This document shows, piece by piece, positions 44,531 to 54,556 of a stretch of 64,000 nucleotides of DNA. Made by a program: the position numbers and the translations under genes. The notes beneath the pieces are model-generated. The model saw only the letters and a program-made list of their open reading frames with translations, ran no database searches and was not told where the DNA came from. Position 1 is the stretch's first letter. Every line of letters starts with the position of its first letter. The stretch comes from Pycnococcus provasolii (Eukaryota > Chlorophyta > Pseudoscourfieldiophyceae > Pseudoscourfieldiales). Location: NCBI GenBank assembly GCA_049487715.1, contig CP150567.1, forward strand, positions 1 to 64,000, given 5' to 3'.

Positions 44531-47530
44531 TCACAACATCATCTCGTCCTCGTCATCAACGACGACATCCTTCTTCTGCACGGACTCCTGTCCCCAGTAC
44601 ATCTCGCTAATCTGCGCATTCGTTGTCGCCTCATCAGGTTTTTTGTCCTCACGAATGCGAAGAAACCTGGGAAAGCGCAGCGCGACGCCACGGTGCTCGT
44701 CGGCGACGCCAATCGCCGCCTTGTGCGTGGGGCTCAGGCTCAGGTCGGCAGCTTTCACCTCCCACACTTGCGTGGGCTCGAGCCAAATGTCAGGCTTGAG
44801 CATGTCGCCAACGAGCAGGTAGGAACGCGGTGCGCCGGTGCCACTCCACTGAATCTCCGTCTCCTGCAGAGCCTTCGTGTGCGACTCGAGCACCTCCTCG
44901 CTAAATCCCGTTCCAATCTTGCAGCAGCTCTCGTAGCTCTCCGTCTCCGGGTTGTAGCAGGCAAGCAGGTACGCTCCGTAAACGCCCGTGCGCTTACCCT
45001 TTCCATGCCACGCCGCGATGGGGACGAGATCCACCGAGTCGCCCAGACCACCTTCGCCGCCGCCATCTTCGATGTAGTCTTTTTTGAGTTTCAGCCAGTT
45101 CAGGCTACGCCTGGACGGCTCGTACGTGTCGTCGAGCGTTTTGATGATGAGACCTTCCGTGCTCGCGCCTACGGACTCGTTGAGGAAGTTGTTGATGTCG
45201 TCGAATTCGCGGGACACCATCACGCTTGAGAGCTGGAACATGTTGGGAATCTCCTTGCAAACCTTGGCGAGAATTTCACGGCGCTCGCGTAGAGGCTTCT
45301 TCAGCAGCGGCACTCCATTATAGTACAGGATGTCGAACGCAAAGACGCAGACGTTCACCTTGACATCCTCGAGCTTCACATCCTTCTTCTTGCGATTCAT
45401 GAGATTCTGGAAGGGCAGGATCGTCTTCGTCTCTCGGTCGAATGCCACAGATTCGGCATCAATCACGATCGACTCGCAGACGGCGTCGTCCACCTCTGAT
45501 GCATCTGCGTAGCTGTCCGGCGTGCCTTGCAGCGGTGCAGACGGCGCGGGTGGCAGAAACTGGTCGGCGAGCACCGTGACGTCGGGATACCGCGTCGTCA
45601 TGTCCTCCGAGTTGCGGCTGTAGATTTTCACGACGCGCTCGTACGTCGCTGACGTATCCGGCTCGGCGGCGGCGGAGGCGCAGGCTTCGGTTTCCGTTTC
45701 GCTTGCTGCTGCTCCCGTTTCCGCGGTGGCGGTGGTAGCAGCAGCAGCAGCAGCAGCAGCAGCCTTGGACGGCGACGCACGCGGCGCGAAAAAACCAGCA
45801 GCAGCCGACTTCTTCGACGCGGGAGCGGCAGCAGCAACGGCAGGTGCTGCGGCGGACGCGTCACTCTTGCGTTTGTGGCTTCCGCGCTTCTGCAGAAATA
45901 CGTGGATCTGCGTTCGCTCGCCATCGTACTTGTACTCGCACTGGAATTCCGTCTCGGCGTTGAAGCGGGTGAGAATCTCCTGCACGCCCTTCGTAGGCTT
46001 CGACAGCATGGGATGCACGGGTACGCCAGGCTCGAACGAGCACAGCCGACGCACGTCGGCCATGCCACCTGGCACCTCCTGCCACGTCGGTGGCTCTGAC
46101 GCGCCTGCATCGCGCCACGCGCGGTACGCCAGCACGGGTGCAAGCATCGTGTCCACAATCTTACCGTAGTTGGGGCATTCGCTGTACACCGTGCGTATCG
46201 CCTCGTTCGCGGCGACGAGATGAGGCATGAGCACCTTGGCGGTGTCAAGTTTCTCCGGCTTTTCACCCGTGATTTTTGACGTCTCGCGTCTCATGTCAAT
46301 CTCGTGCATGCAGCACGCCTGCCCGAGCGCTGCCAGCACGGAATTCTCCGCAAGTCCGATGCGCAGCTTACCTTGCAGTCCACGCACGATCCATCCCGCC
46401 TCGTCGTTCTGCGCGCGCACGAGCATCTTGCGTATCGAATCGATGCGTCGCGACTTGGAGTTGCCACCTTCCTCCTTTGCGATGGATACGAACGCGCTGA
46501 AGATGTCGTGGCACGTGAGCGGGGGCTTTTTCGCGCTGGCGGCACCTCCGAAAAAGCTTCCGAGCGACTTCTGAGACGACTTGGCTTTCAGCGCGACGAG
46601 TCCGAGGTCTCCCACTTCGTCGTACTGCGATTTGATCGAGGACTCCTTCTTTCCCGTGGTGGAGGCGAGGGCGGTGATGAGGGTGGCGTCGCCAATGCCA
46701 AGTTCCAAGCCGGCGTAGTCTGGCGCCACCTTGTTGACGCACAGGTAGAGGACATCGAGCAGAGCGTGGGGGCACTTGTGCAGCACGACGCGGAAGAAGT
46801 TTGTCAGGTACCGAACGATGAGAAGTCGCTTGCTTTCGTTTCCGATGGTTTCGAGCGTGGCGGTGAGTGCGCTGTACGGCAGGCGTCCTTCGGGTGTCAG
46901 AGTGATCTCCTGTGCATGCTTGTCGACGTCGTACGCGATGAGCTCCGCCGCCATGGTGAGCGCGCCGTCCCCCACGCCGAACATGGAGTCGGCATTGTTC
47001 GCGTCTGGCTTTTCCGTGGTGGCAGTAGGTTGTTTTTTTTCCTTGATTGCCTTTCCCGTCGACGTCGCTTCAGCGGCAGAGCCGGACGACGCCTTCATCA
47101 TCGCCGCGAACGCGTTCGAAGGCTTGGTTTTTTCCGCCCCTTCTTCTTGCTTGCCGTTGGGCTTTTGTGTTGCAGCAGCTTCATCCTTTTGTGATTTGGA
47201 CTTGGCAGACGACGCCTTCATCATCGCCGCGAACGCCGACGACGCCTGTGGTTTTCCGGCTTGCGTATGTTCCGCCTCCTCCGCCTGTGCCGCCTCAGTC
47301 ATCGCAGCATCATCCGAGGGGTTCGCGTTGGCAGGAGCCACCACCTTGGAACCTGAGTCAAGCACCTCCACCACATCGCTCACTTTCTTGAGTTTTCTAG
47401 ACTTTTTGACCTTCCACTCTGAGTTTTCATTTTTGACTCGATCTGACACAGGCTTATCAGTATCAGCATCAGTACTTTCTTTGGTTGTGTTGCAGAAGAA
47501 GGTGTTTATGGTGGGCGCCATCGGACTCAT
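44531..47530 (-). CDS. LIG1: DNA ligase I (ATP-dependent)
   Basis: 999 residues. The N-terminus has INTFF, in the position of a PCNA-interacting box, then a disordered region with two copies of FAAMMKASS. The DNA-binding domain has HDIFSAFVSIAKEEGG and WIVRGLQGKLRIGLAENSVL. Catalytic motifs: I EYKYDGERTQIH (Lys near 534), Ia VVKIYSRNSEDMTTRYPDV, III VFAFDILYYNGV, IV TEGLIIKTLD, V LNWLKLKKDY. The C-terminal OB region ends VALRFPRFLRIREDKKPDEA as in LIG1. An Ala-rich insertion of ~80 residues separates motifs I and Ia. It seals Okazaki fragments and serves excision repair. Confidence 0.97.
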   Translation of the reverse strand: MSPMAPTINTFFCNTTKESTDADTDKPVSDRVKNENSEWKVKKSRKLKKVSDVVEVLDSGSKVVAPANANPSDDAAMTEAAQAEEAEHTQAGKPQASSAFAAMMKASSAKSKSQKDEAAATQKPNGKQEEGAEKTKPSNAFAAMMKASSGSAAEATSTGKAIKEKKQPTATTEKPDANNADSMFGVGDGALTMAAELIAYDVDKHAQEITLTPEGRLPYSALTATLETIGNESKRLLIVRYLTNFFRVVLHKCPHALLDVLYLCVNKVAPDYAGLELGIGDATLITALASTTGKKESSIKSQYDEVGDLGLVALKAKSSQKSLGSFFGGAASAKKPPLTCHDIFSAFVSIAKEEGGNSKSRRIDSIRKMLVRAQNDEAGWIVRGLQGKLRIGLAENSVLAALGQACCMHEIDMRRETSKITGEKPEKLDTAKVLMPHLVAANEAIRTVYSECPNYGKIVDTMLAPVLAYRAWRDAGASEPPTWQEVPGGMADVRRLCSFEPGVPVHPMLSKPTKGVQEILTRFNAETEFQCEYKYDGERTQIHVFLQKRGSHKRKSDASAAAPAVAAAAPASKKSAAAGFFAPRASPSKAAAAAAAAATTATAETGAAASETETEACASAAAEPDTSATYERVVKIYSRNSEDMTTRYPDVTVLADQFLPPAPSAPLQGTPDSYADASEVDDAVCESIVIDAESVAFDRETKTILPFQNLMNRKKKDVKLEDVKVNVCVFAFDILYYNGVPLLKKPLRERREILAKVCKEIPNMFQLSSVMVSREFDDINNFLNESVGASTEGLIIKTLDDTYEPSRRSLNWLKLKKDYIEDGGGEGGLGDSVDLVPIAAWHGKGKRTGVYGAYLLACYNPETESYESCCKIGTGFSEEVLESHTKALQETEIQWSGTGAPRSYLLVGDMLKPDIWLEPTQVWEVKAADLSLSPTHKAAIGVADEHRGVALRFPRFLRIREDKKPDEATTNAQISEMYWGQESVQKKDVVVDDEDEMML

Positions 47531-48893
47531 GAAGGAAGGGCGCTACTTGTAAGCGCGTGTGCTTTGCGGCCAAGAATGGCAAAGCAGGCCGAGGGGGAAA
47601 AGGACAAGGAGGCGGGAGAGGTGTTTGAATCTGGCAGGGGCAGGGGCAGGGAAACAGAAGAGGGAAACGTCGGAACACGAGGAGGGGTTAGGCTAGTAGG
47701 GGTTGGGCTAGTAGGGGTTGGGGCTAGGGGTTGGGTTCAGGTAGGCTCGGCTGTGTTGTGCCGCGTTGCGCCATCAAGTAAACTTAGTAGGGTACTGTAG
47801 TGCCAGGGTGCTCACAACAAGCGTGTGCTGACAACAAACGGTGGTCCGTCGGTGGGGATACGTCCGGCCTTGTTTTTACGTCAACTCTTGAGGGCCCCCC
47901 TTGGACGGCCCTTGACTTCCGAAAGACCGTGATCTTCAGAGTAGTGATCACGTGAATATTCTTCAGTGCATTGTTGTACTGGGCAGACTTGCGAGAGAGA
48001 CCCCGAACAAATGCAAACAAAATGCGGAAATTTGGAAAAATGACAGAGGAAAAGGTCGCATGGGAAAAAGGCATAATAGAGGACAGACGACACCTCATCA
48101 CGACCGGACGGTGGCGACACCTGACACGGTCGTTGCCTCGCTGTCTTGCATTGGGCACCGGCGCACGACGACATATGGCAGTCGCAGGGACCAAAAGGGC
48201 GGAGGGGCCGAGGAGCTCCGTTTCGAGCGTATTTTTTTCAAGTTTGCGTTTGCGAACGAACGATTCGTCGCGGCCCGTTGGAAGTTGTTGTGGAGCGGAG
48301 AGCGGAGACGCCCTGCCCTGCACCCCCCTTTAGTACAGTATGCTTGACGTCGGGAAAGGAATTCGCGGGGGGAGGGACCCTGCTCTATCGCGGGAACGGG
48401 AAGGGGAAGGGAAGGAAGCCGAAGGGTCCAAGGCTCGCTTCCCAGTCGTCGTTCCCTTCCGAGCGTGTCCTGTTCTCGTCAACAAAGAAACACACAGCCC
48501 TAACTAATAACCTACTACAGCCTCCCTCCCTCCCTCTCCTCCTCCTCTCTCTCTCTCTCTCCGCACCGCGCACGACCAGCAGCAACAAACAACACGACCG
48601 CGTTCGTCTCGTGGCACGGCGTTGGCGTTGGGCCGTGCGCGCGCTCACTCTCAAGGTCGGCCGAACTCGAAGCTCGCGTCGGATTTAAGTTCGGCTTACT
48701 TCTGGGGCGGCGCTGAGTGCGCGCGACAACCGCTCGGAAGTCAAGTCGCCTGGCGAAACAAGAAGAATACGAGGGAAAACCTTACATTGAGGCCCTTTCG
48801 TTCCTGTGGTGCACGCGCGCGCAGCAAGAGGGGGAAACGCGAACAAACAAACAGGCAAACTTTCGTTTCTCTCTCCCTCCTTCCGCCGCCGCC
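47531..48893. other. Long intergenic with degenerate G-strand telomere repeats
   Basis: 1.36 kb between DNA ligase I (minus) and the kinesin (plus), divergent. At about 47683-47745 is a series of GGGTTAGGCTAGTA / GGGGTTGGGCTAGTA units, degenerate telomere-like sequence on the opposite strand to the chromosome end. Several open frames occur but none has a recognisable product. A CT-rich stretch (48515-48565) lies before the kinesin. Confidence 0.5.
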
Positions 48894-51800
48894 ATGTTCG
48901 GCCGCGGGAGAAAGAACGCGTCAGAAAAGAGCGAGTCGAAGGCAGAACCTGACGACGTGCGGTATCGGCAACTGCAAACATACCACAGGCAGCAGCAGGC
49001 GGAACGTGCGCGCAACAGCTCGACGAACGGCGCGGGTCCAAGCCCAAGTCCAAGTCGCAAGTCCAAGTCCTCGGCAAGAGCGTCGAACGGCTCGGAGAGC
49101 GATTCCGAGTACAACATATTCAACCAGCACCCGTCGCTCCACAGCGACGACCTTCGTGAGCACCTCCGAGATCAACATGGCATTGCACGGCCCAGCGTGG
49201 CCGAGGTGGGCATCGCCGCGCTCACGAGCCACGAACGGCCGCAGAACATGTCCAAGGAGCAAGTGGCGGACTTCGTGAGGCAAATAGGACGCATGGAGTC
49301 AGGTGACTACGCAAGCACGCGAAGTCCAGCCGCGGAGCGACACCGCTCGCAGCAGTTTGAGAAGTACGCCGCCAACTTCTACCGCAGCGACGTCGACGGG
49401 CGAAAGCTCATGTCCCTCTCCAAGGAAGAGATGAGGCAGGAGCTCGGCGTGCAGTCGCCGGAACACCAGGAGAAGATTGTCGGCTGGCTGAAGCAACTCA
49501 GCTCGTCCGTAGGACCGCGCGATGCCGCCGTGCGAGACGCGCCGAACGAATTTGCAAAGCAGCCTGACGAGGCGAGAAGTTCCATCGCAAGGAGCTTGCA
49601 GCAGCAGGAGGATGACGACTTCGAGTCGCGCATCGCGTGGCGCGACGCCGCGCTGCTTGCCAAGGATGCGGCGCTCGCGATGCTGAGCGCTCGTGTCGAC
49701 GCGCTGCTTCGTCGCGATGACGAGTGGAAGCACGCGGCGCGCGTCTACAGAAGCGGAGGCAAGCCGCAGTTCCCGCCGGAAGACATCACGTCAAGCAGCC
49801 AGTACTCGTCTGGCAGCACGCCAATGCGCACGAGAGACCCGGGATCGCACCATCTCCTCGAACCGACGAGCCCGACGCGGCCAGTCTCGTCGGGCAGGCC
49901 GGCCAAGCCTGGCAGCAGAGCCGAGAAGCTCAACGCCGTCTCCGGCGCGCTTTCGAGTCTCCGGGAAGACCTCGCGCACCTGCGCACCGAGACGAGACGG
50001 CGCGTGACGGCGGTGGGGTCCGACATGATGGACGTCGCCCAGGCGATGAACGAGGCTCTCAGGCGGTGGGCGCAGGAGTTCGAAATTCAGAGTCGGCTTC
50101 GGGACGAGAACAGAAGATTGCACAACGAGGTGGTGGACCTGCGAGGGAACATCCGCGTCTTTCTGCGCGTGCGCCCGCCAACAGCCGGGGAGATTGGCTG
50201 CGGCCCGCTCGCGGTGTCGTGCCCATCCAACACGTCGGCCATGGGCACCGGCGACCTCGTTGCCATCCGACTGGAACCCACCTCGTCCGTAATGGAGCCC
50301 ACGCCAGAGGAAGAGCGCGGTCGCAGGCGCACATTCGCGGGTGCCGCCACCGCCGTGATGGGCGCCGTGGGACTCATGGGCGCAGGCAGTTTTTCGTCGA
50401 GCAGGCGCGAGTCGGCTCGGGAGAACGTGCGTTACTTCGAATTTGACAACGTCTTTTCGCCCGCGGCGTCTCAGCAGCGCGTCTTCACGGAGGTGGAGAT
50501 GCTAATCAGATCTGTGTACGAAGGGTTCAACGTGTGCATCTTCGCGTACGGGCAGACTGGCTCGGGCAAGACGCACACCGTGATCGGACCCGAGGGTGGC
50601 GTGGTGACGGCGAAGGAATCTGCCGGTGTATGCTACCGTGCGCTCTCCTCGCTGTTTGCCATGCGTGACGAGGCGAAGGGTGCTGTCGAAATTAGCGTTT
50701 CGGTGGAGATGCGCGAGATTTACAACGAGCAGATCTTCGACCTGCTGAGCAGATCTGACGAGGCGCAGCTGCCGACGTGGTCAGGTGGCGGCGCTTCTTC
50801 ACTTTCGGGCGGTGATCGGAATCGGTCCGCGGCAGCCGAGAACCGCCGCGTGAAGCTCCAGACGTCGCTGAACAACGATCAGGCTACGCGAATCGAGGTG
50901 AACACTCCTCAGGACGTGCTTGACGTGATGTCCGAAGGCTCGAAGGCGCGCGTCACGCACGAGACGAAGAAGAACGAGCGCAGCTCGCGAAGCCACATGA
51001 TTCTCACGGTGTACTGCGACATCACGCCCGTGGCGAACGCTAAGTCTTCTTCCCGGAGAATGTCCGAGGGAAGCCAGTGGAATCCATTTGGAAGCCGAGG
51101 CGCGAGCTCGGCGCAGAGTGTTGGTGTGGAGACGGCACGCCACAGCATGCTGCACCTGATTGACCTCGCGGGATCGGAGCGCGTGAAGGTTTCCGGCGCA
51201 ACCGACCAGCGCCTGAAGGAAGCCCAGCACATCAACAAGAGCCTGAGTGCGCTCGGCGACGTCATCAGCGCGCTTGCGAAGAAGACGGCTCACGTTCCGT
51301 TCCGTAATAGCAAGCTCACGCAGCTGCTGGCATCCAGTCTTGGCGGTCAGAGCAAGGTGATGATGTTCGCACACGTCTCTCCCGGTGCCGACTCGATGGG
51401 TGAGTCTCTGTCGACGCTGCAGTTCGCGTCGCGCGCAAGGGCGGTGGAGCTTGGTCGTGCAAATGCCAACGTCGGAATGCAGCAGGCGGAGATTGAGGAG
51501 ACGAAGCGAAGTCTGCAGACGATGGCGGCCGAGGTGGTGAACACGCAGAAGGAGACGGTGGCAGAGAACTTCAAGCTGAAGAACCAGATACTGAAGCTCA
51601 TGACGGAGAAGTCAGACCTGAAGACCGAGGCGGAACGCCTTCGCCTCGACATCAAGGCACTTCGCACAGAGCGCCGTGCATCCCTGTCGTCATCAATGCC
51701 TCGTGCATCGCCATCGGCATCGTCGACGTACGGAACGCCGTCGTCGCGGATGACAAGCCCACCGGCACAATCGCCGCAGCGCTTCCGTGCCACGCCGCCA

Positions 51801-52157
51801 TCTGGCATGTCCTCCGCACACCACTCTCGCATCGAGCCGCTGGCAACCGTTCGCGAGCGTCCGAGATCCGCGACGCGCGAGCACATGACGCACGGCCATG
51901 CGACGGACCGGTATAGTGTCGGTCGTCAGGGACGCATGTCCCACGACCGACTGTATACAACGCGCACGACGTCGTCGTCCGTGGATCCGGCACCGCGTTC
52001 GCAGTCCGTTCCTCGCCGCGAGCTTTCTGAAGGTCGCTTTGATGCATCCTCCTCCAGATCGAAGCGTCTGGGAGGGGGAGGAGGCGTCACCTCACCTACG
52101 GCACGCCCTCAAAGTGCAACTCCGCAGCGCCCGAAAGGCGTTAGACGCTGGGTTTGA
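48894..52157 (+). CDS. Kinesin-14-type motor with N-terminal SAM domain
   Basis: 1087 residues from ATG 48894 (MFGRGRKNASEK). A disordered N-terminus leads to a SAM domain at ~119-205 (EQVADFVRQIGRM, YAANFYRSDVDGRKLMSL, EEMRQELGVQSPEHQEKIVG). A linker and coiled coil end in the neck ENRRLHNEVVDLRGNIRVF, the kinesin-14 type of neck-to-motor join at ~418. Motor motifs: YGQTGSGKTHT (~552), NERSSRSHMIL (~697), LIDLAGSER (~757), HINKSLSALGDVISAL, HVPFRNSKLTQLLASSLGG. A coiled coil and a Ser/Arg/Pro-rich tail follow. Minus-end transport is expected from the neck. SAM plus kinesin-14 is an uncommon combination. Confidence 0.92.
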   Translation: MFGRGRKNASEKSESKAEPDDVRYRQLQTYHRQQQAERARNSSTNGAGPSPSPSRKSKSSARASNGSESDSEYNIFNQHPSLHSDDLREHLRDQHGIARPSVAEVGIAALTSHERPQNMSKEQVADFVRQIGRMESGDYASTRSPAAERHRSQQFEKYAANFYRSDVDGRKLMSLSKEEMRQELGVQSPEHQEKIVGWLKQLSSSVGPRDAAVRDAPNEFAKQPDEARSSIARSLQQQEDDDFESRIAWRDAALLAKDAALAMLSARVDALLRRDDEWKHAARVYRSGGKPQFPPEDITSSSQYSSGSTPMRTRDPGSHHLLEPTSPTRPVSSGRPAKPGSRAEKLNAVSGALSSLREDLAHLRTETRRRVTAVGSDMMDVAQAMNEALRRWAQEFEIQSRLRDENRRLHNEVVDLRGNIRVFLRVRPPTAGEIGCGPLAVSCPSNTSAMGTGDLVAIRLEPTSSVMEPTPEEERGRRRTFAGAATAVMGAVGLMGAGSFSSSRRESARENVRYFEFDNVFSPAASQQRVFTEVEMLIRSVYEGFNVCIFAYGQTGSGKTHTVIGPEGGVVTAKESAGVCYRALSSLFAMRDEAKGAVEISVSVEMREIYNEQIFDLLSRSDEAQLPTWSGGGASSLSGGDRNRSAAAENRRVKLQTSLNNDQATRIEVNTPQDVLDVMSEGSKARVTHETKKNERSSRSHMILTVYCDITPVANAKSSSRRMSEGSQWNPFGSRGASSAQSVGVETARHSMLHLIDLAGSERVKVSGATDQRLKEAQHINKSLSALGDVISALAKKTAHVPFRNSKLTQLLASSLGGQSKVMMFAHVSPGADSMGESLSTLQFASRARAVELGRANANVGMQQAEIEETKRSLQTMAAEVVNTQKETVAENFKLKNQILKLMTEKSDLKTEAERLRLDIKALRTERRASLSSSMPRASPSASSTYGTPSSRMTSPPAQSPQRFRATPPSGMSSAHHSRIEPLATVRERPRSATREHMTHGHATDRYSVGRQGRMSHDRLYTTRTTSSSVDPAPRSQSVPRRELSEGRFDASSSRSKRLGGGGGVTSPTARPQSATPQRPKGVRRWV

Positions 52158-52278
52158 GAAAGCAACTAACAACCATGAAAATGTGTAAATGATTTATTCA
52201 GCTGAAATGAGTTCAAACTCCATTATATTTTTTTGCAATCAATGAATCTAAATGCGCGTCGCTTGCGCCGAGGCTTTT

Positions 52279-53217
52279 TCAGTCTTCGATGCCAGCCGCA
52301 TACGACGGCACTTGTGCCGGCTCAGCGCTGTCGCCGGTGCTGATTTTCTGTCCCATGCCCAGGAGCAGGCGCGCGAGCTGCTTGCGCTCGTCGTCGTACC
52401 CCCTTCTCTCTCGCACCAACTTAAACTTCTGTTGTACCACCTCCTCCTGTAGCCTCTCGAGCTCCGCAGCCTTCTCCTGCAGCTTTGCCTGCTGCTCGGC
52501 GGCGTGCACGCGGAACTCCTCGAGCTCCTGGTCGAGCGTCTCGCGCAACTTGTGCAGCGTCTCCTTCTCGGCGGACAGTTCCTTTGCGGTTGCGAGTCTT
52601 TCCGCCTCGAACGCCTCGCGCTCGGTGTGTAGGCGTGCCGCCTCGTCGTCGAGCGCTGCCTGCGTTTTAGCCTGCGCGTCGTCGAACGTCGTTCGGTCGG
52701 TTGACATCTTCACCCTCTCTGCATCCACGGCGTTTTCCCGCTCACTGAGCGACGTCTGCGTGGCGACTCGGAACGCCTCGAACTCCGCGCGTTCGTCGTC
52801 GAGCTGTCTAGCGAGTCGCTCAAGTTCCCCTTGCCTAGCTGTCGATTCGGCGTTGTGCGCATTCACCTGCGCCTCGAGCGCGTTTCGGTCCTTCTCAATG
52901 GCGCTTCGCGCCTCGGTCTTTGCACTTTCGAAGTTGCGCCGTTCCTCCTCGAGTCGTTCCTTGAATGACTCGAGCTGTTGTATGGACTCTCGGTGAAACG
53001 TCTCGAACTGCGTTCGTTTGAGTTCGACGTCAGCGTGCACGCGTTTGTGCTCCGCGCTTTCCGCCGCGACGGTTGCGCGCAGTCTCTCCAGTTCTCGCTT
53101 GGCGGCGTGAAGGTCCTCGTCGACTTCGCTTTTTTCCCTGACAGCCTTTTCGAGGCCGGCGGTGAGTTCGGCGTACAGCGCCTCCATCTTCGTGAGCGCG
53201 GGGTGCTGGCCGACCAT
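52279..53217 (-). CDS. Coiled-coil protein
   Basis: 312 residues from ATG 53217 (MVGQHPALTKMEALYAEL); an ATG at 53250 would add 11. Almost the whole length is continuous heptad-pattern coiled coil rich in Glu, Arg, Ala and Leu (SFKERLEEERRNFESAKTE, LARQLDDERAEFEAFR, LHKLRETLDQELEEFRVHA). The short end reads LARLLLGMGQKISTGDS. Similar ~300-residue coiled coils include ciliary FAP and centrosomal proteins, but no specific family is recognisable. It is convergent with the kinesin gene (121-bp gap). Confidence 0.75.
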   Translation of the reverse strand: MVGQHPALTKMEALYAELTAGLEKAVREKSEVDEDLHAAKRELERLRATVAAESAEHKRVHADVELKRTQFETFHRESIQQLESFKERLEEERRNFESAKTEARSAIEKDRNALEAQVNAHNAESTARQGELERLARQLDDERAEFEAFRVATQTSLSERENAVDAERVKMSTDRTTFDDAQAKTQAALDDEAARLHTEREAFEAERLATAKELSAEKETLHKLRETLDQELEEFRVHAAEQQAKLQEKAAELERLQEEVVQQKFKLVRERRGYDDERKQLARLLLGMGQKISTGDSAEPAQVPSYAAGIED

Positions 53218-53536
53218 CGCGCTTTTGTTTTGACAAGTAAGTCTATGCAAGGTCTATGGGAGGGGGGAAGGTGCGGCGCAAAGGAGGGGAATCGGGGGAA
53301 TCCGGGGAGGGAAAGAGAGAACTGAGAAGGAGGGAGAGGAGAGGCCAAAGCACGACGAGAACAACAGCCGGGAGAAAGCTTTCAATGATGGGGGGGCACC
53401 AAACGCCTAGGTGGTCAGACGACCAGTAACCCTAACCCTAACAGCAGCACCGCCCTGGCCCTGGCACCTGGCCCCTGGGGGCTTGGCCGGGAGTTCGTTC
53501 AGCAAAATTAATACACAGTATGTTACAACGACTAAG
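53218..53536. other. Intergenic with telo-box
   Basis: GTAACCCTAACCCTAAC at 53426-53442, about 210 bp upstream of the coiled-coil gene. The rest is GA-rich near the gene, nothing else seen. Confidence 0.5.
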
Positions 53537-54556
53537 TTACAGGATGTGTACATCGGTCATGAACGGAAAGTTGGCGATGAGAGTGGCGTAGTTGTCGTCC
53601 TCTGGAGTCGGCGCTTGGCCGTCGTAGTTGTCGCCCCAGCACGCAATACCGCCGTCGCGTCGAAGCGCAATGGAGTGATAGAGACCCGCGTCGATCGCGA
53701 CGAAGTCACCTTGTATGCCGTCCGGAGGTGCCTCGTCGGCGGCGTTGATTCCCCAGCACGCAATATTGCCGTCGCGTCGGATCGCCAGCGAGTGATAGGA
53801 ACCCGCGGCGATGGCGACGAAGTCACCTTGTATGCCGTCCGGAGGCGCCCGGCCGTCGCCGTTGTATCCCCAGCACGCGATGTTGCCGTCGCGTCGAAGC
53901 GCCAGCGAGTGATACTCACCCGCGTCGATCGCGACGAAGTCGCCTTGCATGCCGTCCGGAGGCGCCTCACCGTGCACGTTGCGTCCCCAGCACGCAATAC
54001 TGCCGTCGCGTCGGATCGCCAGAGAGTGAGCGGCACCCGCGGCGATGGCGACGAAGTCGCCTTGTATGCCGTCCGGAGGCGCCTGGTCGTCGAGGTTGGA
54101 GCCCCAGCACGCGATGTTGCCGTCGCGTTGCAGCGCCAGCGAGTGAGCCAAACCCGCGGCGATGGCGACGAAGTCGCCTTGTATGCCGTCCGGAGGCGCC
54201 TTGCCGTCGAGGTTGGAGCCCCAGCACGCGATGTTGCCATCGCGTTGCAGCGCCAGCGAGTGAGCCAAACTCGCGGCGATGGCGACGAAGTCGCCTTGTA
54301 TGCCGTCCGGAGGCGCCTGGCCGTTGGTGTTGCGTCCTAAGCACGCGATGTTGCTGTCATATCGCAGAGCGAGCGAGAAGCCATGACCTGCTCCAAGGTT
54401 CGCGTTGGCGCGCGAAATTCGTTTGCGGTGCTCGTCGCGCTCCTTGACGATGGCGAGCCGTCGCGGTTTGTGCACGACGACGAGCCATTCGCGCCAGACG
54501 GCGATGGCGTCGTCTCGCAGCCTGTGTGCGGCACCGCTTGTTTCCACGGCAGCCAT
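53537..54556 (-). CDS. RCC1-like beta-propeller protein, near-identical repeats
   Basis: 339 residues from ATG 54556 (MAAVETSGAAHRLRDDA). A ~75-residue N-terminal part (REWLVVVHKPRRLAIVKERD, RISRANANLGAGHGFSLALR) precedes seven 39-residue repeats of the form GDFVAIAAG-x-x-HSLALRRDGNIACWG-x-N-x-GQAPPDGIQ. At DNA level neighbouring repeats are almost the same, differing mainly in the variable loop (SLAHSLALQ, GAAHSLAIR, EYHSLALR), so gene conversion or recent expansion is likely. Seven repeats fit one propeller. A telo-box lies 87 bp upstream of the start. Paralogue of 24124-25254 and 2469-2897. Partner unknown. Confidence 0.85.
   Translation of the reverse strand: MAAVETSGAAHRLRDDAIAVWREWLVVVHKPRRLAIVKERDEHRKRISRANANLGAGHGFSLALRYDSNIACLGRNTNGQAPPDGIQGDFVAIAASLAHSLALQRDGNIACWGSNLDGKAPPDGIQGDFVAIAAGLAHSLALQRDGNIACWGSNLDDQAPPDGIQGDFVAIAAGAAHSLAIRRDGSIACWGRNVHGEAPPDGMQGDFVAIDAGEYHSLALRRDGNIACWGYNGDGRAPPDGIQGDFVAIAAGSYHSLAIRRDGNIACWGINAADEAPPDGIQGDFVAIDAGLYHSIALRRDGGIACWGDNYDGQAPTPEDDNYATLIANFPFMTDVHIL

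Noticed and set aside
47784-48323. 179-codon minus-strand frame between ligase and kinesin
   Set aside because: Low-complexity, no domain, and overlapping frames on the other strand are equally long.
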